Shown here in pieces: positions 42,425 to 50,140 of a stretch of 64,000 nucleotides of DNA. How positions within the stretch are numbered: position 1 is the first letter of the stretch; each line of letters starts with the position of its first letter. Source of the stretch: Nonomuraea pusilla. GTDB lineage: Bacteria > Actinomycetota > Actinomycetes > Streptosporangiales > Streptosporangiaceae. The notes under the pieces are model-generated. The model saw only the letters and a list, made by a program, of their open reading frames with translations. It was not told the origin of the DNA and searched no databases. The stretch is from positions 248,001-312,000 of the forward strand of contig NZ_FOBF01000007.1 of the NCBI RefSeq assembly GCF_900109355.1, written 5' to 3'. The translations under genes were made by a program, and so were the position numbers.

Positions 42425-43307
42425 GTCCGTCTCCTGTCAGCGCCGGTTCCTGCTCGCACGCCTCGGTGGCGTGGGGGCAGCGGTTCCTGAACACGCAGCC
42501 GTCGGGGAACCCTCCGGCCGCGGGGACGCTGCCCTTGATCGTGGGCAGCCTGGTACCGCGCGGCGTCAGCCGGGAGGCCGCCAGCAGCCCCTCGGTGTAG
42601 CGGTGGCGCGGGTTGGTGAAGACCTCGCGGATGGGGCCGCTCTCGACGACGCGCCCGCCGTACATGACGACGACCCGCTCGCACACGGACGCGACCACGG
42701 CCAGGTCGTGCGTGATGAACAGCAGCGCGGGCGCGACCTCGGCGATCAGCTCCAGCATCTGCTTCTGCACGGTGACGTCGAGCGCGGTGGTGGGCTCGTC
42801 GCAGATGAGCAGGCGGGGCTCGTTCGCCAGGGCGATGGCGAGCATGACGCGCTGGCGCTGCCCGCCGGACAGCTGGTGCGGGTAGGCGCGGGCGATCTGC
42901 TCGGGACGCGGCAGCCGCACCCGCCCGAGCAGGTGGACGGCCCGCTCGCGGGCCTCGGCGCGCGGCCTGCCGTGCAGCGTCATCACCTCGGCCACCTGGG
43001 CGCCGACGCGCATGAGCGGGTTGAGCGCGGTCATGGGCTCCTGGAACACCATGGACACCTCGCGGCCGCGCAGCCGCTTCAGCCGGCGTTCCGGCACGCC
43101 GACGAGGTCGTCGCCGTCCAGGGTGGCGCGTCCCGAGGCGGTGACGCCCTCGGGGAGCAGCCCCATGAGCGACAGCGCGGTGAGCGACTTGCCGGAGCCG
43201 GACTCGCCGATCAGCCCGACGCGCTCGCCCGGCCCGATGCCGAACGACACGTCGCGGACGAGCCGCACGGGCCCGGCGTGGACGTCGAGACCGTCAACGC
43301 TCAGCAC
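42393..43307 (-). CDS. Peptide-type ABC transporter, ATP-binding protein (OppD/DppD-like)
   Basis: 304 residues with Walker A GESGSGKS, signature LSGGQRQRVMLAIAL, Walker B LLICDEPTTALDVT and H-loop THDLAVVAS. The C-terminal oligopeptide-ABC extension includes CVFRNRCPHATEACEQEPAL, whose four cysteines resemble the Fe-S/zinc-like cluster motif of OppD/DppD proteins. ATG 43307 overlaps the stop of the permease gene by 14 nt. Confidence 0.94.
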   Translation of the reverse strand: MLSVDGLDVHAGPVRLVRDVSFGIGPGERVGLIGESGSGKSLTALSLMGLLPEGVTASGRATLDGDDLVGVPERRLKRLRGREVSMVFQEPMTALNPLMRVGAQVAEVMTLHGRPRAEARERAVHLLGRVRLPRPEQIARAYPHQLSGGQRQRVMLAIALANEPRLLICDEPTTALDVTVQKQMLELIAEVAPALLFITHDLAVVASVCERVVVMYGGRVVESGPIREVFTNPRHRYTEGLLAASRLTPRGTRLPTIKGSVPAAGGFPDGCVFRNRCPHATEACEQEPALTGDGHAFACWHPAG

Positions 43308-44127
43308 GGATCCTCCTGAGCTTGGGGTCGAGGAAGTCGCGCAGGCCGTCGCCGAGCAGGTTGAACCCGAGCACGGCCACCGCGATGGCGAGGCCGGGCC
43401 ACAGCGCCAGGCGCGGCGTGGAGAACAGCAGCTCCTGCGACTCCTGGAGCATCCGGCCCCAGGAGGGGGTGGGCGGCCTGGTGCCGAAGCCGAGGAACGA
43501 CAGCGCCGCCTCGGCGAGGATCGCGATGGCGAACGACACCGACGCCTGCACGATGAGCACGGAGCCGATGTTCGGCAGGACGTGCCGGGTCGCGATGGCG
43601 CCGGGGCCGCGGCCGGCGGCGCGGGCGGCGAGGACGTAGTCGGTCACCATGACCTGCAGGGTGGCGGCCCTGGCGACGCGGGCGAAGGCGGGGACGGTGG
43701 ACACCCCGATGGCGATCATCGCGGTGAGCGTGTCCGCCCCGTAGACGGCGCCGAGCATGACGGCGAGCAGCAGCGCGGGGAAGGCGAACACCAGGTCGTT
43801 CACCCGCATGATGAGCTCCGACAGCCAGCCGCGCGGCGTCATCCCGGCGATCACGCCGAGCGGCGTGCCGAGCAGCGCGGCGATGCCGACGGCGACCACG
43901 CCGACGTACAGGGTGGTGCGGGCGCCGACCATGAGCTGGCTGAAGGTGTCGCGGCCGAACTTGTCGGCGCCCAGGAGGTAGCCGCCGCCCGGCTCGTGGA
44001 GCTTGCGCGCGGCGTCGACGAGGGTGGGGTCGTGCGGCGTCCAGACGAAGGACGCGAGGGCCGCCAGCACGACGACCCCGACGAGCGCGCCGCCGGTCAG
44101 CAGGGAGGCGTTCATCCGGCCTGTCAT
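43294..44127 (-). CDS. Peptide-type ABC transporter permease (DppC-like)
   Basis: 277-residue inner-membrane permease with about six helices and the BPD_transp EAA-type loop (ARAAGRGPGAIATRHVLPNIGSVLIVQ). The family segment LGADKFGRDTFSQLMVGARTTL precedes the membrane domain. ATG 44127 overlaps the stop of the other permease gene as ATGA. The open frame extends further upstream only as a shadow of that gene. Confidence 0.94.
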   Translation of the reverse strand: MTGRMNASLLTGGALVGVVVLAALASFVWTPHDPTLVDAARKLHEPGGGYLLGADKFGRDTFSQLMVGARTTLYVGVVAVGIAALLGTPLGVIAGMTPRGWLSELIMRVNDLVFAFPALLLAVMLGAVYGADTLTAMIAIGVSTVPAFARVARAATLQVMVTDYVLAARAAGRGPGAIATRHVLPNIGSVLIVQASVSFAIAILAEAALSFLGFGTRPPTPSWGRMLQESQELLFSTPRLALWPGLAIAVAVLGFNLLGDGLRDFLDPKLRRIRAER

Positions 44128-45062
44128 CGCAGCCTCGGGTCGAGCAGGTGGTAGGTCACGTCCACCACGAAGTTGATCAGGAGCACGGCGGCCACCAGCA
44201 CCATGACGACGCCCTGGACGAGCAGCAGGTCGCGGGCGGCGACGCCGTTGAGCAGCAGGTCGCCGAGCCCGGGGATGACGAAGACCCGTTCGACGACGAC
44301 CGCGCCGACGAGCAGCGTGGCGAGCTGCAGGCCGAGGACGGTGACGACGGGGACGGAGGCGTTGCGCAGGCCGTGCCGCCACAGGGCGCCGAGCGCGCCG
44401 CGGCCCTTGGCGCGGGCGGTGCGCAGGTAGTCCTCGCGCATCACGTCGAGGACGGCGCTGCGCACGTACCGGGTGAGGACGGCGCCCTGGACGAGGCCGA
44501 GCGACAGCCAGGGCAGCACCAGGCCGCGCAGCCACTCGGCCGGGTCGTCGGCGAGGGGCACGTAGCCGCCGGAGGGCAGCGCCTGCGCCTTCACCGCGAA
44601 GACGTAGACGAGCAGGATGCCGGCGAGGAACGCGGGGACGGCGATGCCGGCCTGGCTGGCGGCGCTGATGGCGGCGCCGAGCGGGTTGCGGTGGTGGACG
44701 GCCGCGAACGTCCCCAGCGGCACCGCGATGAGCAGGGCGACCGCCATGCCGCCGAGCACGAGCACGGCGGTCACGCCGAGCCTGTCGCCGATCTGCGGGC
44801 CGACGGGCGAGCTCGTGACGTACGAGACGCCGAAGTCGCCGCCGGCGAGCCCGCCGAACCAGTCGAGGAACTGCGCGGCGGCGGGGCGGTCGGTGCCGAA
44901 CTGGGTGCGCAGCGCCGCGACGGCCTCGGGGGTGGCGTTGACGCCGAGGGCGACCTCGGCGGGGTCGCCGGGCAGCAGCGCCATGAAGGCGAAGACGGCG
45001 ACCCCGGCGGCGGCGATGCTCGCGGCGAGCACCGCCAGCCGCTTGAGCAGGTACAGGATCAC
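44124..45062 (-). CDS. Peptide-type ABC transporter permease (DppB-like)
   Basis: 312 residues, six helices; starts with a long helix (LKRLAVLAASIAAAGVAVFAFMALLPGDP) and has the family loop DYLRTARAKGRGALGALWRHGLRNASVPVV, then VVVERVFVIPGLGDLLLNGVAARD. GTG 45062 overlaps the stop of the binding-protein gene (GTGA), so expression follows the binding protein. Confidence 0.94.
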   Translation of the reverse strand: MILYLLKRLAVLAASIAAAGVAVFAFMALLPGDPAEVALGVNATPEAVAALRTQFGTDRPAAAQFLDWFGGLAGGDFGVSYVTSSPVGPQIGDRLGVTAVLVLGGMAVALLIAVPLGTFAAVHHRNPLGAAISAASQAGIAVPAFLAGILLVYVFAVKAQALPSGGYVPLADDPAEWLRGLVLPWLSLGLVQGAVLTRYVRSAVLDVMREDYLRTARAKGRGALGALWRHGLRNASVPVVTVLGLQLATLLVGAVVVERVFVIPGLGDLLLNGVAARDLLLVQGVVMVLVAAVLLINFVVDVTYHLLDPRLR

Positions 45063-46555
45063 TGCTTGGCGAGTCCGGTGAAGTCGAAGGACTCCGCGAT
45101 GGCGTTCTTCGGCAGCCCGGTGACGCCCTTCTTCGCCACGATCAGGTTGGGGAAGAGGAACAGCCAGTCGGCGGCGGCGTCGTCGGAGAGCAGCTTGGCG
45201 GCCTGCTTGAGGTCGTCGGTCTGCTGCTGCTCGGTGCCGCTGTCGGCGGAGGCCAGCAGCTTCCCGAACTGGGGATTGTCGTAATGGAAGTAGTACGACT
45301 TATCGGCAAAAATCCCCATGTCGCGGGGCTCGATGTGGTTGATGATGGACAGGTCGTAGTCGCCCTGCTTGAACACCACGTCCAGCCAGCGGGCGGGGAA
45401 CTCCAGTGGCTCGATGTCGGCCGTGATGCCCACCTGCGCGAGCTGCGACTTGACCACCTGCGCGCTCGCCACCGCGTACGGCAGGTTGGGGATGCGCATC
45501 TTCACCGTGTACGTCTTGCCGCCCAGCAGCTCCTTGGCCTTGGCCGGGTCGTACGGGTAGTCGCCGGTGCGGTCCTCGTACCAGGGGTCGGTGGGCGGCA
45601 CCATCGAGCCGATGAGCTGGCCGCGCCCGGCCCAGGCGGTGTCGAGCAGCGCCTTGTGGTCGATGGCGTACCTGACGGCCTGGCGGGCCTTCTTGTCGCT
45701 GAACGGCGGGCGGGCGTTGTTCATCGACAGCACCACCTCGCCGTTCGTGGTGCCCTCGATCACCTGGAAGCGGTTGGGGTCGGAGAACTGCTGCAGCGAC
45801 TCGGGCGCCTGGACGGCGGAGATGACGTCGATGCCGCCGGTCAGCAGCGCGTTGTTCATCGCCGTGGCGTCCTTGAAGTACTTCAGGGTGACCGACGGGA
45901 CGGCCGGCTTGGTCCCCCAGTACCTGGCGTTGGCTTCGAGCCTGATGGAGTCGCCGCGCCGCCACGCGCCCAGCACGTAGGGGCCGGTGCCGACCGGCTT
46001 GTTGGCCAGGTCGGAGACGCCGGTGCGGCTGAACATCGCGCCGAGCCTGGTGGCCATGGCGTACAGGAAGCCGTTGCTCGGCTGCTTCAGCGTGACGACG
46101 ACGGTGGAGTCGTCCTTCTTCTCGACCTTGTCGACGACGTCGAACTGGCTCTTGATCTTGAGCTTCCAGTCGGTCTTGACCCGGCCGAGCGAGAAGACGA
46201 CGTCGTCGGCGGTGAAGGGGGCGCCGTCGGAGAAGGTGACGCCCTTGCGCAGGGTGAAGGTGTAGGTGGTGCGGTCGTCCGAGACGTCCCACTTCTCCGC
46301 GAGGAGGGGCTGGATCTCGCCGTCCTGGCTGAGCTTGACCAGGCCCTCGTACACGTTGACGAGCAGGGCCTGGGGGATCGCCGCGCCCTCGGTGGAGGTG
46401 AAGTCGAGGTTGGCGGGCTCGGCCACGAACCCGACCGACAGCGACGCGGACTTGGGGGCTCCGGACCCGCCGGTGCCGCTCCCGCTGCCGCCGCCGCAGG
46501 CGGCCGTTCCGAGCAGGAGACCGCCCACGGCGATCCAGATTCCGATTCGCCTCAT
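45059..46555 (-). CDS. ABC transporter substrate-binding lipoprotein (SBP_bac_5)
   Basis: 498-residue extracytoplasmic solute-binding protein of the peptide/nickel family. Signal peptide MRRIGIWIAVGGLLLGTAAC with lipobox Cys20, a Gly/Ser linker, then the domain (LLVNVYEGLVKLSQDGEIQPLLAEKWDVSDDRTTYTFTLRKGVTFSDGAPFTADDVVFSL). AGGAGG (46565-46570, minus strand) stands 9 nt before the ATG. First gene of the operon; the GntR-type operator lies 25-39 nt upstream. The ligand is not determinable; neighbours point to peptides or acyl-amino compounds. Confidence 0.94.
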   Translation of the reverse strand: MRRIGIWIAVGGLLLGTAACGGGSGSGTGGSGAPKSASLSVGFVAEPANLDFTSTEGAAIPQALLVNVYEGLVKLSQDGEIQPLLAEKWDVSDDRTTYTFTLRKGVTFSDGAPFTADDVVFSLGRVKTDWKLKIKSQFDVVDKVEKKDDSTVVVTLKQPSNGFLYAMATRLGAMFSRTGVSDLANKPVGTGPYVLGAWRRGDSIRLEANARYWGTKPAVPSVTLKYFKDATAMNNALLTGGIDVISAVQAPESLQQFSDPNRFQVIEGTTNGEVVLSMNNARPPFSDKKARQAVRYAIDHKALLDTAWAGRGQLIGSMVPPTDPWYEDRTGDYPYDPAKAKELLGGKTYTVKMRIPNLPYAVASAQVVKSQLAQVGITADIEPLEFPARWLDVVFKQGDYDLSIINHIEPRDMGIFADKSYYFHYDNPQFGKLLASADSGTEQQQTDDLKQAAKLLSDDAAADWLFLFPNLIVAKKGVTGLPKNAIAESFDFTGLAKQ

Positions 46556-46579
46556 GTCTTACAGCCTCCTGGCTAGTGC

Positions 46580-46594
46580 ACTGGTCGGACCAGT
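46580..46594. promoter_or_regulatory. GntR/FadR-type operator of the lyase/transporter operon
   Basis: ACTGGTCGGACCAGT: two perfect 7-bp arms around one base, in the 88-bp space between the divergent binding-protein and GntR genes. Same arms as the site at 31505-31519. Confidence 0.8.
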
Positions 46595-46643
46595 AGGCTC
46601 TGCACATTGCCAGTCCGCGACGGCTCTGGTCAAGGGGGCTGAG

Positions 46644-47396
46644 ATGGGTGGTCCGCGGTTCGAGCCGGTACAGGCCGTGCGGGCGTACGAGCGGGTCGTC
46701 GAGCAGGTCGAGGAGGCGATCGAGCGCGGCGTCCTGACGCCGGGCCAGCGCCTTCCGAGCGAGCGCGACCTGATGGTGCAGTTCTCGGTGAGCAGGTCCA
46801 CCGTCCGCGAGGCGCTGCGGGTGCTCCAGGCGCGGGGGCTGGTGCGCTCACGCCCCGGCGACCCGAACGGGGCGGAGGTGCTGGCGTTCTCGCCCGCGAC
46901 GCTGCACAAGTCGATGTCCACGCTGGCGCGCGTGTCCGAGCTGTCGCTGGCCGAGCTGGTGCAGTTCAGGATGGTGCTCGACGCGTCGGCGAACCTCCTC
47001 GCCGCCCGCCTGCGCACCGAGGAGCAGCTCGCCGAGATGGACGCGGCGATCGCGCGCATGCGCGAGGCGGTCGAGGAGAGCTACGAGTCGTTCAGCGCCG
47101 CCGACGTGGCCTTCCACGACGCGGTGGCGCGGGCGAGCGGCAACAAGCTCATCCAGATCTGCACCGACGTCGTCCGGTCGATCGTGCTCGACCTGGTCTC
47201 CGAGAAGATCGCGGGGGCGTCCGACAGGAAGGCGCTGATGCTGGAGAGCATCGGGCACCACGAGGAGGTGCTGGCCGCGGTGCGCGCGGGCGACGGCCCG
47301 CTGGCCGCCCGGCTGGCGCGCCGCACCATGTACGACTACTACGCGGTGTACGTGCCGGAGGGGGAACGACCGGCGCTGCTCGCGCTACTGGAATGA
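46644..47396 (+). CDS. GntR-family (FadR/FCD type) transcriptional regulator
   Basis: 250 residues: winged HTH (YERVVEQVEEAIERGVLTPGQRLPSERDLMVQFSVSRSTVREALRVLQARGLVRSRPG) and an all-helical FCD ligand domain (FRMVLDASANLLAARLRTEEQLAEM... FHDAVARASGNKLI... HHEEVLAAVRAGD) with the His residues that hold a metal in this family. ATG 46644 follows AGGGGG. Divergent from the transporter operon with a perfect operator between; the ligand is probably an organic acid from the pathway. Its TGA overlaps a possible ATG of the next gene. Confidence 0.93.
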   Translation: MGGPRFEPVQAVRAYERVVEQVEEAIERGVLTPGQRLPSERDLMVQFSVSRSTVREALRVLQARGLVRSRPGDPNGAEVLAFSPATLHKSMSTLARVSELSLAELVQFRMVLDASANLLAARLRTEEQLAEMDAAIARMREAVEESYESFSAADVAFHDAVARASGNKLIQICTDVVRSIVLDLVSEKIAGASDRKALMLESIGHHEEVLAAVRAGDGPLAARLARRTMYDYYAVYVPEGERPALLALLE

Positions 47397-47443
47397 AAGT
47401 CCGTTTTTCCCACTTTCCTGGCACAGAGTGTTATCTTGCCCAC

Positions 47444-48409
47444 GTGGCGCGCGTGGATGGGGACGGGCTGGCGGAGGCGTTCCTCCGCGAGCCGCGCCGC
47501 TACACCAGCCGCCAGGTCGCGGACCTGGCGGGCGTTCCGCTGTACCGGGCCCGCAGGTTCTGGCGCGCCCTCGGCTTCCCGAACGTCGCCTCCGACGCCG
47601 TCGAGTTCACCGACTCCGACGTCGAGGCGCTCAAGACCCTGCTCGGCATGGTCAGCTCAGGCGTGTACGACGAGGAGCACGTCCTGCTCATGGCCCGCTC
47701 GCTGGGCCGGGCCACGGCGCGGCTCGCCGAGTCGCAGGCCGAGCTGGGCGCCGAGGCGCTCGACCAGGCCGGGGTGCCGCTGGCCGAGCGGCCGCGCGCC
47801 TGGCGCAGGCGGGCCGAGCTGGTCGTGCCCGACCTGGCGCGGCTCCTCGTGTACGCCTGGCAGCGCCAGCTCGCCGCCGCCGCGGGACGCATCGCCGACC
47901 AGGACATGAGCTCCGTGCGGCTGTCGGTCGGGTTCGCCGACCTCGTCGCCTTCACCCGGCTCAGCAGGCAGATCACCGCGACGGAGCTCGCCAGGCTGGT
48001 CGACACCTTCGAGGGCCGCTCGGCCGACGTCGTCACCTCCTCGGGCGGGCGGGTCGTCAAGACGCTCGGCGACTCCGTGCTGTTCGTGGCCGACAAGGCG
48101 GGCGTCGCCGCCGAGATCGCGGTACGCCTGTCGCAGATCCACGCCCGCGGCAGGGACCTGCCCGAGCTGCGCGTCGGCCTGGCCGCGGGGCCGGTGATCT
48201 GGCGCATGGGCGACGTCTTCGGCACCACCGTCAACCTCGCCAGCAGGCTCACCGCGCTCGCCCTGCCTGGAACGATCCTCGCCGACCCCGAGCTGGCCGG
48301 GGAGCTGGAGGGCGACCGGGCGTTCCGGCTGCGGGCCGTGGACCGGCTGTCGGTACGCGGCCTCGGCGAGCTGGTGCCGTTCACCGTGATGCCGGCCGAG
48401 GCAACCTGA
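47444..48409 (+). CDS. Adenylate/guanylate cyclase-domain protein with MerR-like N terminus
   Basis: 321 residues from GTG 47444. Residues about 15-60 (REPRRYTSRQVADLAGVPLYRARRFWRALGFPNV) resemble a MerR-type or similar HTH; the C-terminal half is a class III cyclase domain: FADLVAFTRLS with the first metal Asp, KTLGDSVLFVAD with the second, and FGTTVNLASRLTALALPGTI with the transition-state Asn/Arg. It may make cAMP or only sense nucleotides. The GTG lies 7 nt after TTATCT, suggesting a leaderless mRNA. An ATG at 47393, overlapping the GntR stop, would add 17 residues. Confidence 0.85.
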   Translation: MARVDGDGLAEAFLREPRRYTSRQVADLAGVPLYRARRFWRALGFPNVASDAVEFTDSDVEALKTLLGMVSSGVYDEEHVLLMARSLGRATARLAESQAELGAEALDQAGVPLAERPRAWRRRAELVVPDLARLLVYAWQRQLAAAAGRIADQDMSSVRLSVGFADLVAFTRLSRQITATELARLVDTFEGRSADVVTSSGGRVVKTLGDSVLFVADKAGVAAEIAVRLSQIHARGRDLPELRVGLAAGPVIWRMGDVFGTTVNLASRLTALALPGTILADPELAGELEGDRAFRLRAVDRLSVRGLGELVPFTVMPAEAT

Positions 48410-48464
48410 CGGACGCGCCGCCGCGTCACTCCCGTCGCAAGGATCCGCGACGGGGGCGACGGCG

Positions 48465-49207
48465 GTGACGGCGGTGACGGCGGTGGCCGCCGCCGTCACG
48501 CTGTGGGCGGCGCTGCTCCCCGGAACGGCGCCGACGGAGGGCACCACGGCGGTCGCCCCGACGGCCGCCCCGACGGCCGGAGCCGTGCGCGAGCCGGTGG
48601 AGGTGCCGGTCGACCTGCCGGAGACGTTCACCTCGCCCGACGGCACCGTCTACCGGCGGCTGGCGGAGGCCGGGATCGGCAGGACCGGCACCCTGCGGGC
48701 GGCCGTCAAGGTGCCGGTCTCGGGCAAGCCGCTGGAGGTGGCCGCGGTGTGCGCGGGCGCGCCGGGCGGGCGGCCCAACGACCAGATGCTCGTCGCGAGT
48801 GGCGGCTGGCTGTCTACGAGTGGACGCCCCCGGCACGCGCCGTGCAGCCGGAGCCGGTCAAGGCGATGCCGGCCCGCCTGGGACGCTGGCGCCTGGCCGG
48901 CTCGGCCACCGGCCTGTGGCCGGGCGACCGCCGCTTCACCCTCACCGTGACGAGCGGGAAGACCCTCGCCGTGGAGCAGATCTGCACCGGCGACCTCGCC
49001 GGGCGGCTGCGCGTCACCTACCGGGTGGACGGCCGGCCGGGGAAGGTCGTCTGCGGGGTGTGGAGGACGAGGCCGTTCCCCATGGCGATGACCGAGTTCC
49101 ACGGGTTGCGCGAAGGCGAGCGGGTCACCGTCACCGGGACGGTGGACCTGATCGGCCAGGCCCCCAACCGGCCGGTCCGCTGGCGCGTCGGCGTCTACGG
49201 GAAATAG
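48465..49207 (+). pseudogene. Secreted or membrane-anchored protein with a frameshift
   Basis: Two overlapping frames together read as one protein. Frame 1 from GTG 48465 gives a membrane/signal segment (VAAAVTLWAALLPG), then VPVDLPETFTSPDGTVYRRLAEAGIG... SGKPLEVAAVCAG; near 48795-48803 the sense continues in the next frame as EWRLAVYEWTPPARAV... SGKTLAVEQICTGDLAGRL to the TAG at 49207. The two halves carry similar motifs (SGKPLEVAAVCAG and SGKTLAVEQICTG), which supports one two-domain protein. The shift equals loss of one base; it is a genuine mutation or a sequencing error. Function unknown. Confidence 0.65.
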
Positions 49208-49239
49208 GAGATCATGGGGCGGAACGGAGAGGAGGCGCC

Positions 49240-49995
49240 GTGATCGAACGCGCCGTGATCGACGGCCGCCCCGTGGGGGCCGACGCCCGCTTCATGCTGA
49301 CCGCCCGCTACGGGCACTTCACCGCCATGCAGGTGAGGAACCGGCGGGTGCGCGGCCTGGACCTGCACCTGGCCCGCCTGGACGAGGCCAACCGTGAGCT
49401 GTTCGGCGCCCCGGTGGACCGCGACGCGGTGCTCGGGGCCGTCCGTGCCGTGCTCGGCGGCGACGCCCGCGACGGGAGCGTGCGCGTGTACGTCGTGGAG
49501 ACCGACCGGCCGCACGTCCTCGCCACGCTCGCCCCGCCGGCGGAGGCGGAGCAGGGGCCCTATCGGCTCCGGTCGGTCGTCTTCCAGCGTTACCTCCCCC
49601 ACGTGAAGAAGGCGGCGGGCTTCGCGCAGGCGCACCTGGGGCGGCTGGTGGGGCGCGAGGGGTACGACGAGGCGCTGCTGACGTCCGCGCACGGGATCGT
49701 CAGCGAGGGCTCGATCACGAACCTCGGCTGCTTCGACGGCGAGCGCCTGGTCTGGCCCGACGCGCCCATGCTGCGCGGCATCACCATGCGGCTGCTGGAG
49801 CGCGTGGACGTGCCCCAGGAGCGGCGGCCGCTGAAGGTCGCCGACCTGGCGGGGCTCGGGCTGGTGTTCGTGTGCAACTCGCGCGGCGTGGTGCCGGTGG
49901 GCCAGGTGGACGACGTCGCGCTGCGCCCCGACCCCGCGCTGGCGGCGCGCGTGCTCGGCTGGTACGACGCCGTCCCGTGGGACGCCCTGGACTGA
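49240..49995 (+). CDS. Aminotransferase class IV family protein
   Basis: 251-residue PLP enzyme of fold type IV (branched-chain aminotransferase, D-amino-acid aminotransferase, ADC lyase group). Visible are GHFTAMQVRNRRVRGLDLHLARLDEANRELFG, the KK of YLPHVKKAAGFAQAHLGR (one Lys being the likely Schiff-base residue) and the cofactor segment IVSEGSITNLGCFDG. Specificity cannot be read from sequence. GTG 49240 follows GAGAGGAGG; a longer frame to 48799 shadows the preceding gene. Confidence 0.9.
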   Translation: MIERAVIDGRPVGADARFMLTARYGHFTAMQVRNRRVRGLDLHLARLDEANRELFGAPVDRDAVLGAVRAVLGGDARDGSVRVYVVETDRPHVLATLAPPAEAEQGPYRLRSVVFQRYLPHVKKAAGFAQAHLGRLVGREGYDEALLTSAHGIVSEGSITNLGCFDGERLVWPDAPMLRGITMRLLERVDVPQERRPLKVADLAGLGLVFVCNSRGVVPVGQVDDVALRPDPALAARVLGWYDAVPWDALD

Positions 49996-50140
49996 CCTTC
50001 CGCCTTCCGCCTCCGCCTGGTCACCAATTCGGGGGCGGTTTGTTGGCAGATGCTTGCCTTGTGCACTCGATCAAGGTTCGGTAATCACGGCATGTCACCC
50101 CAAACCAACACCCGAGCAACACCCACACAAAGGGGGTTTC

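Noticed and set aside
48795..48803. Programmed -1 frameshift
   Set aside because: No X XXY YYZ slippery site or following hairpin is visible; a mutation or sequencing error is simpler.
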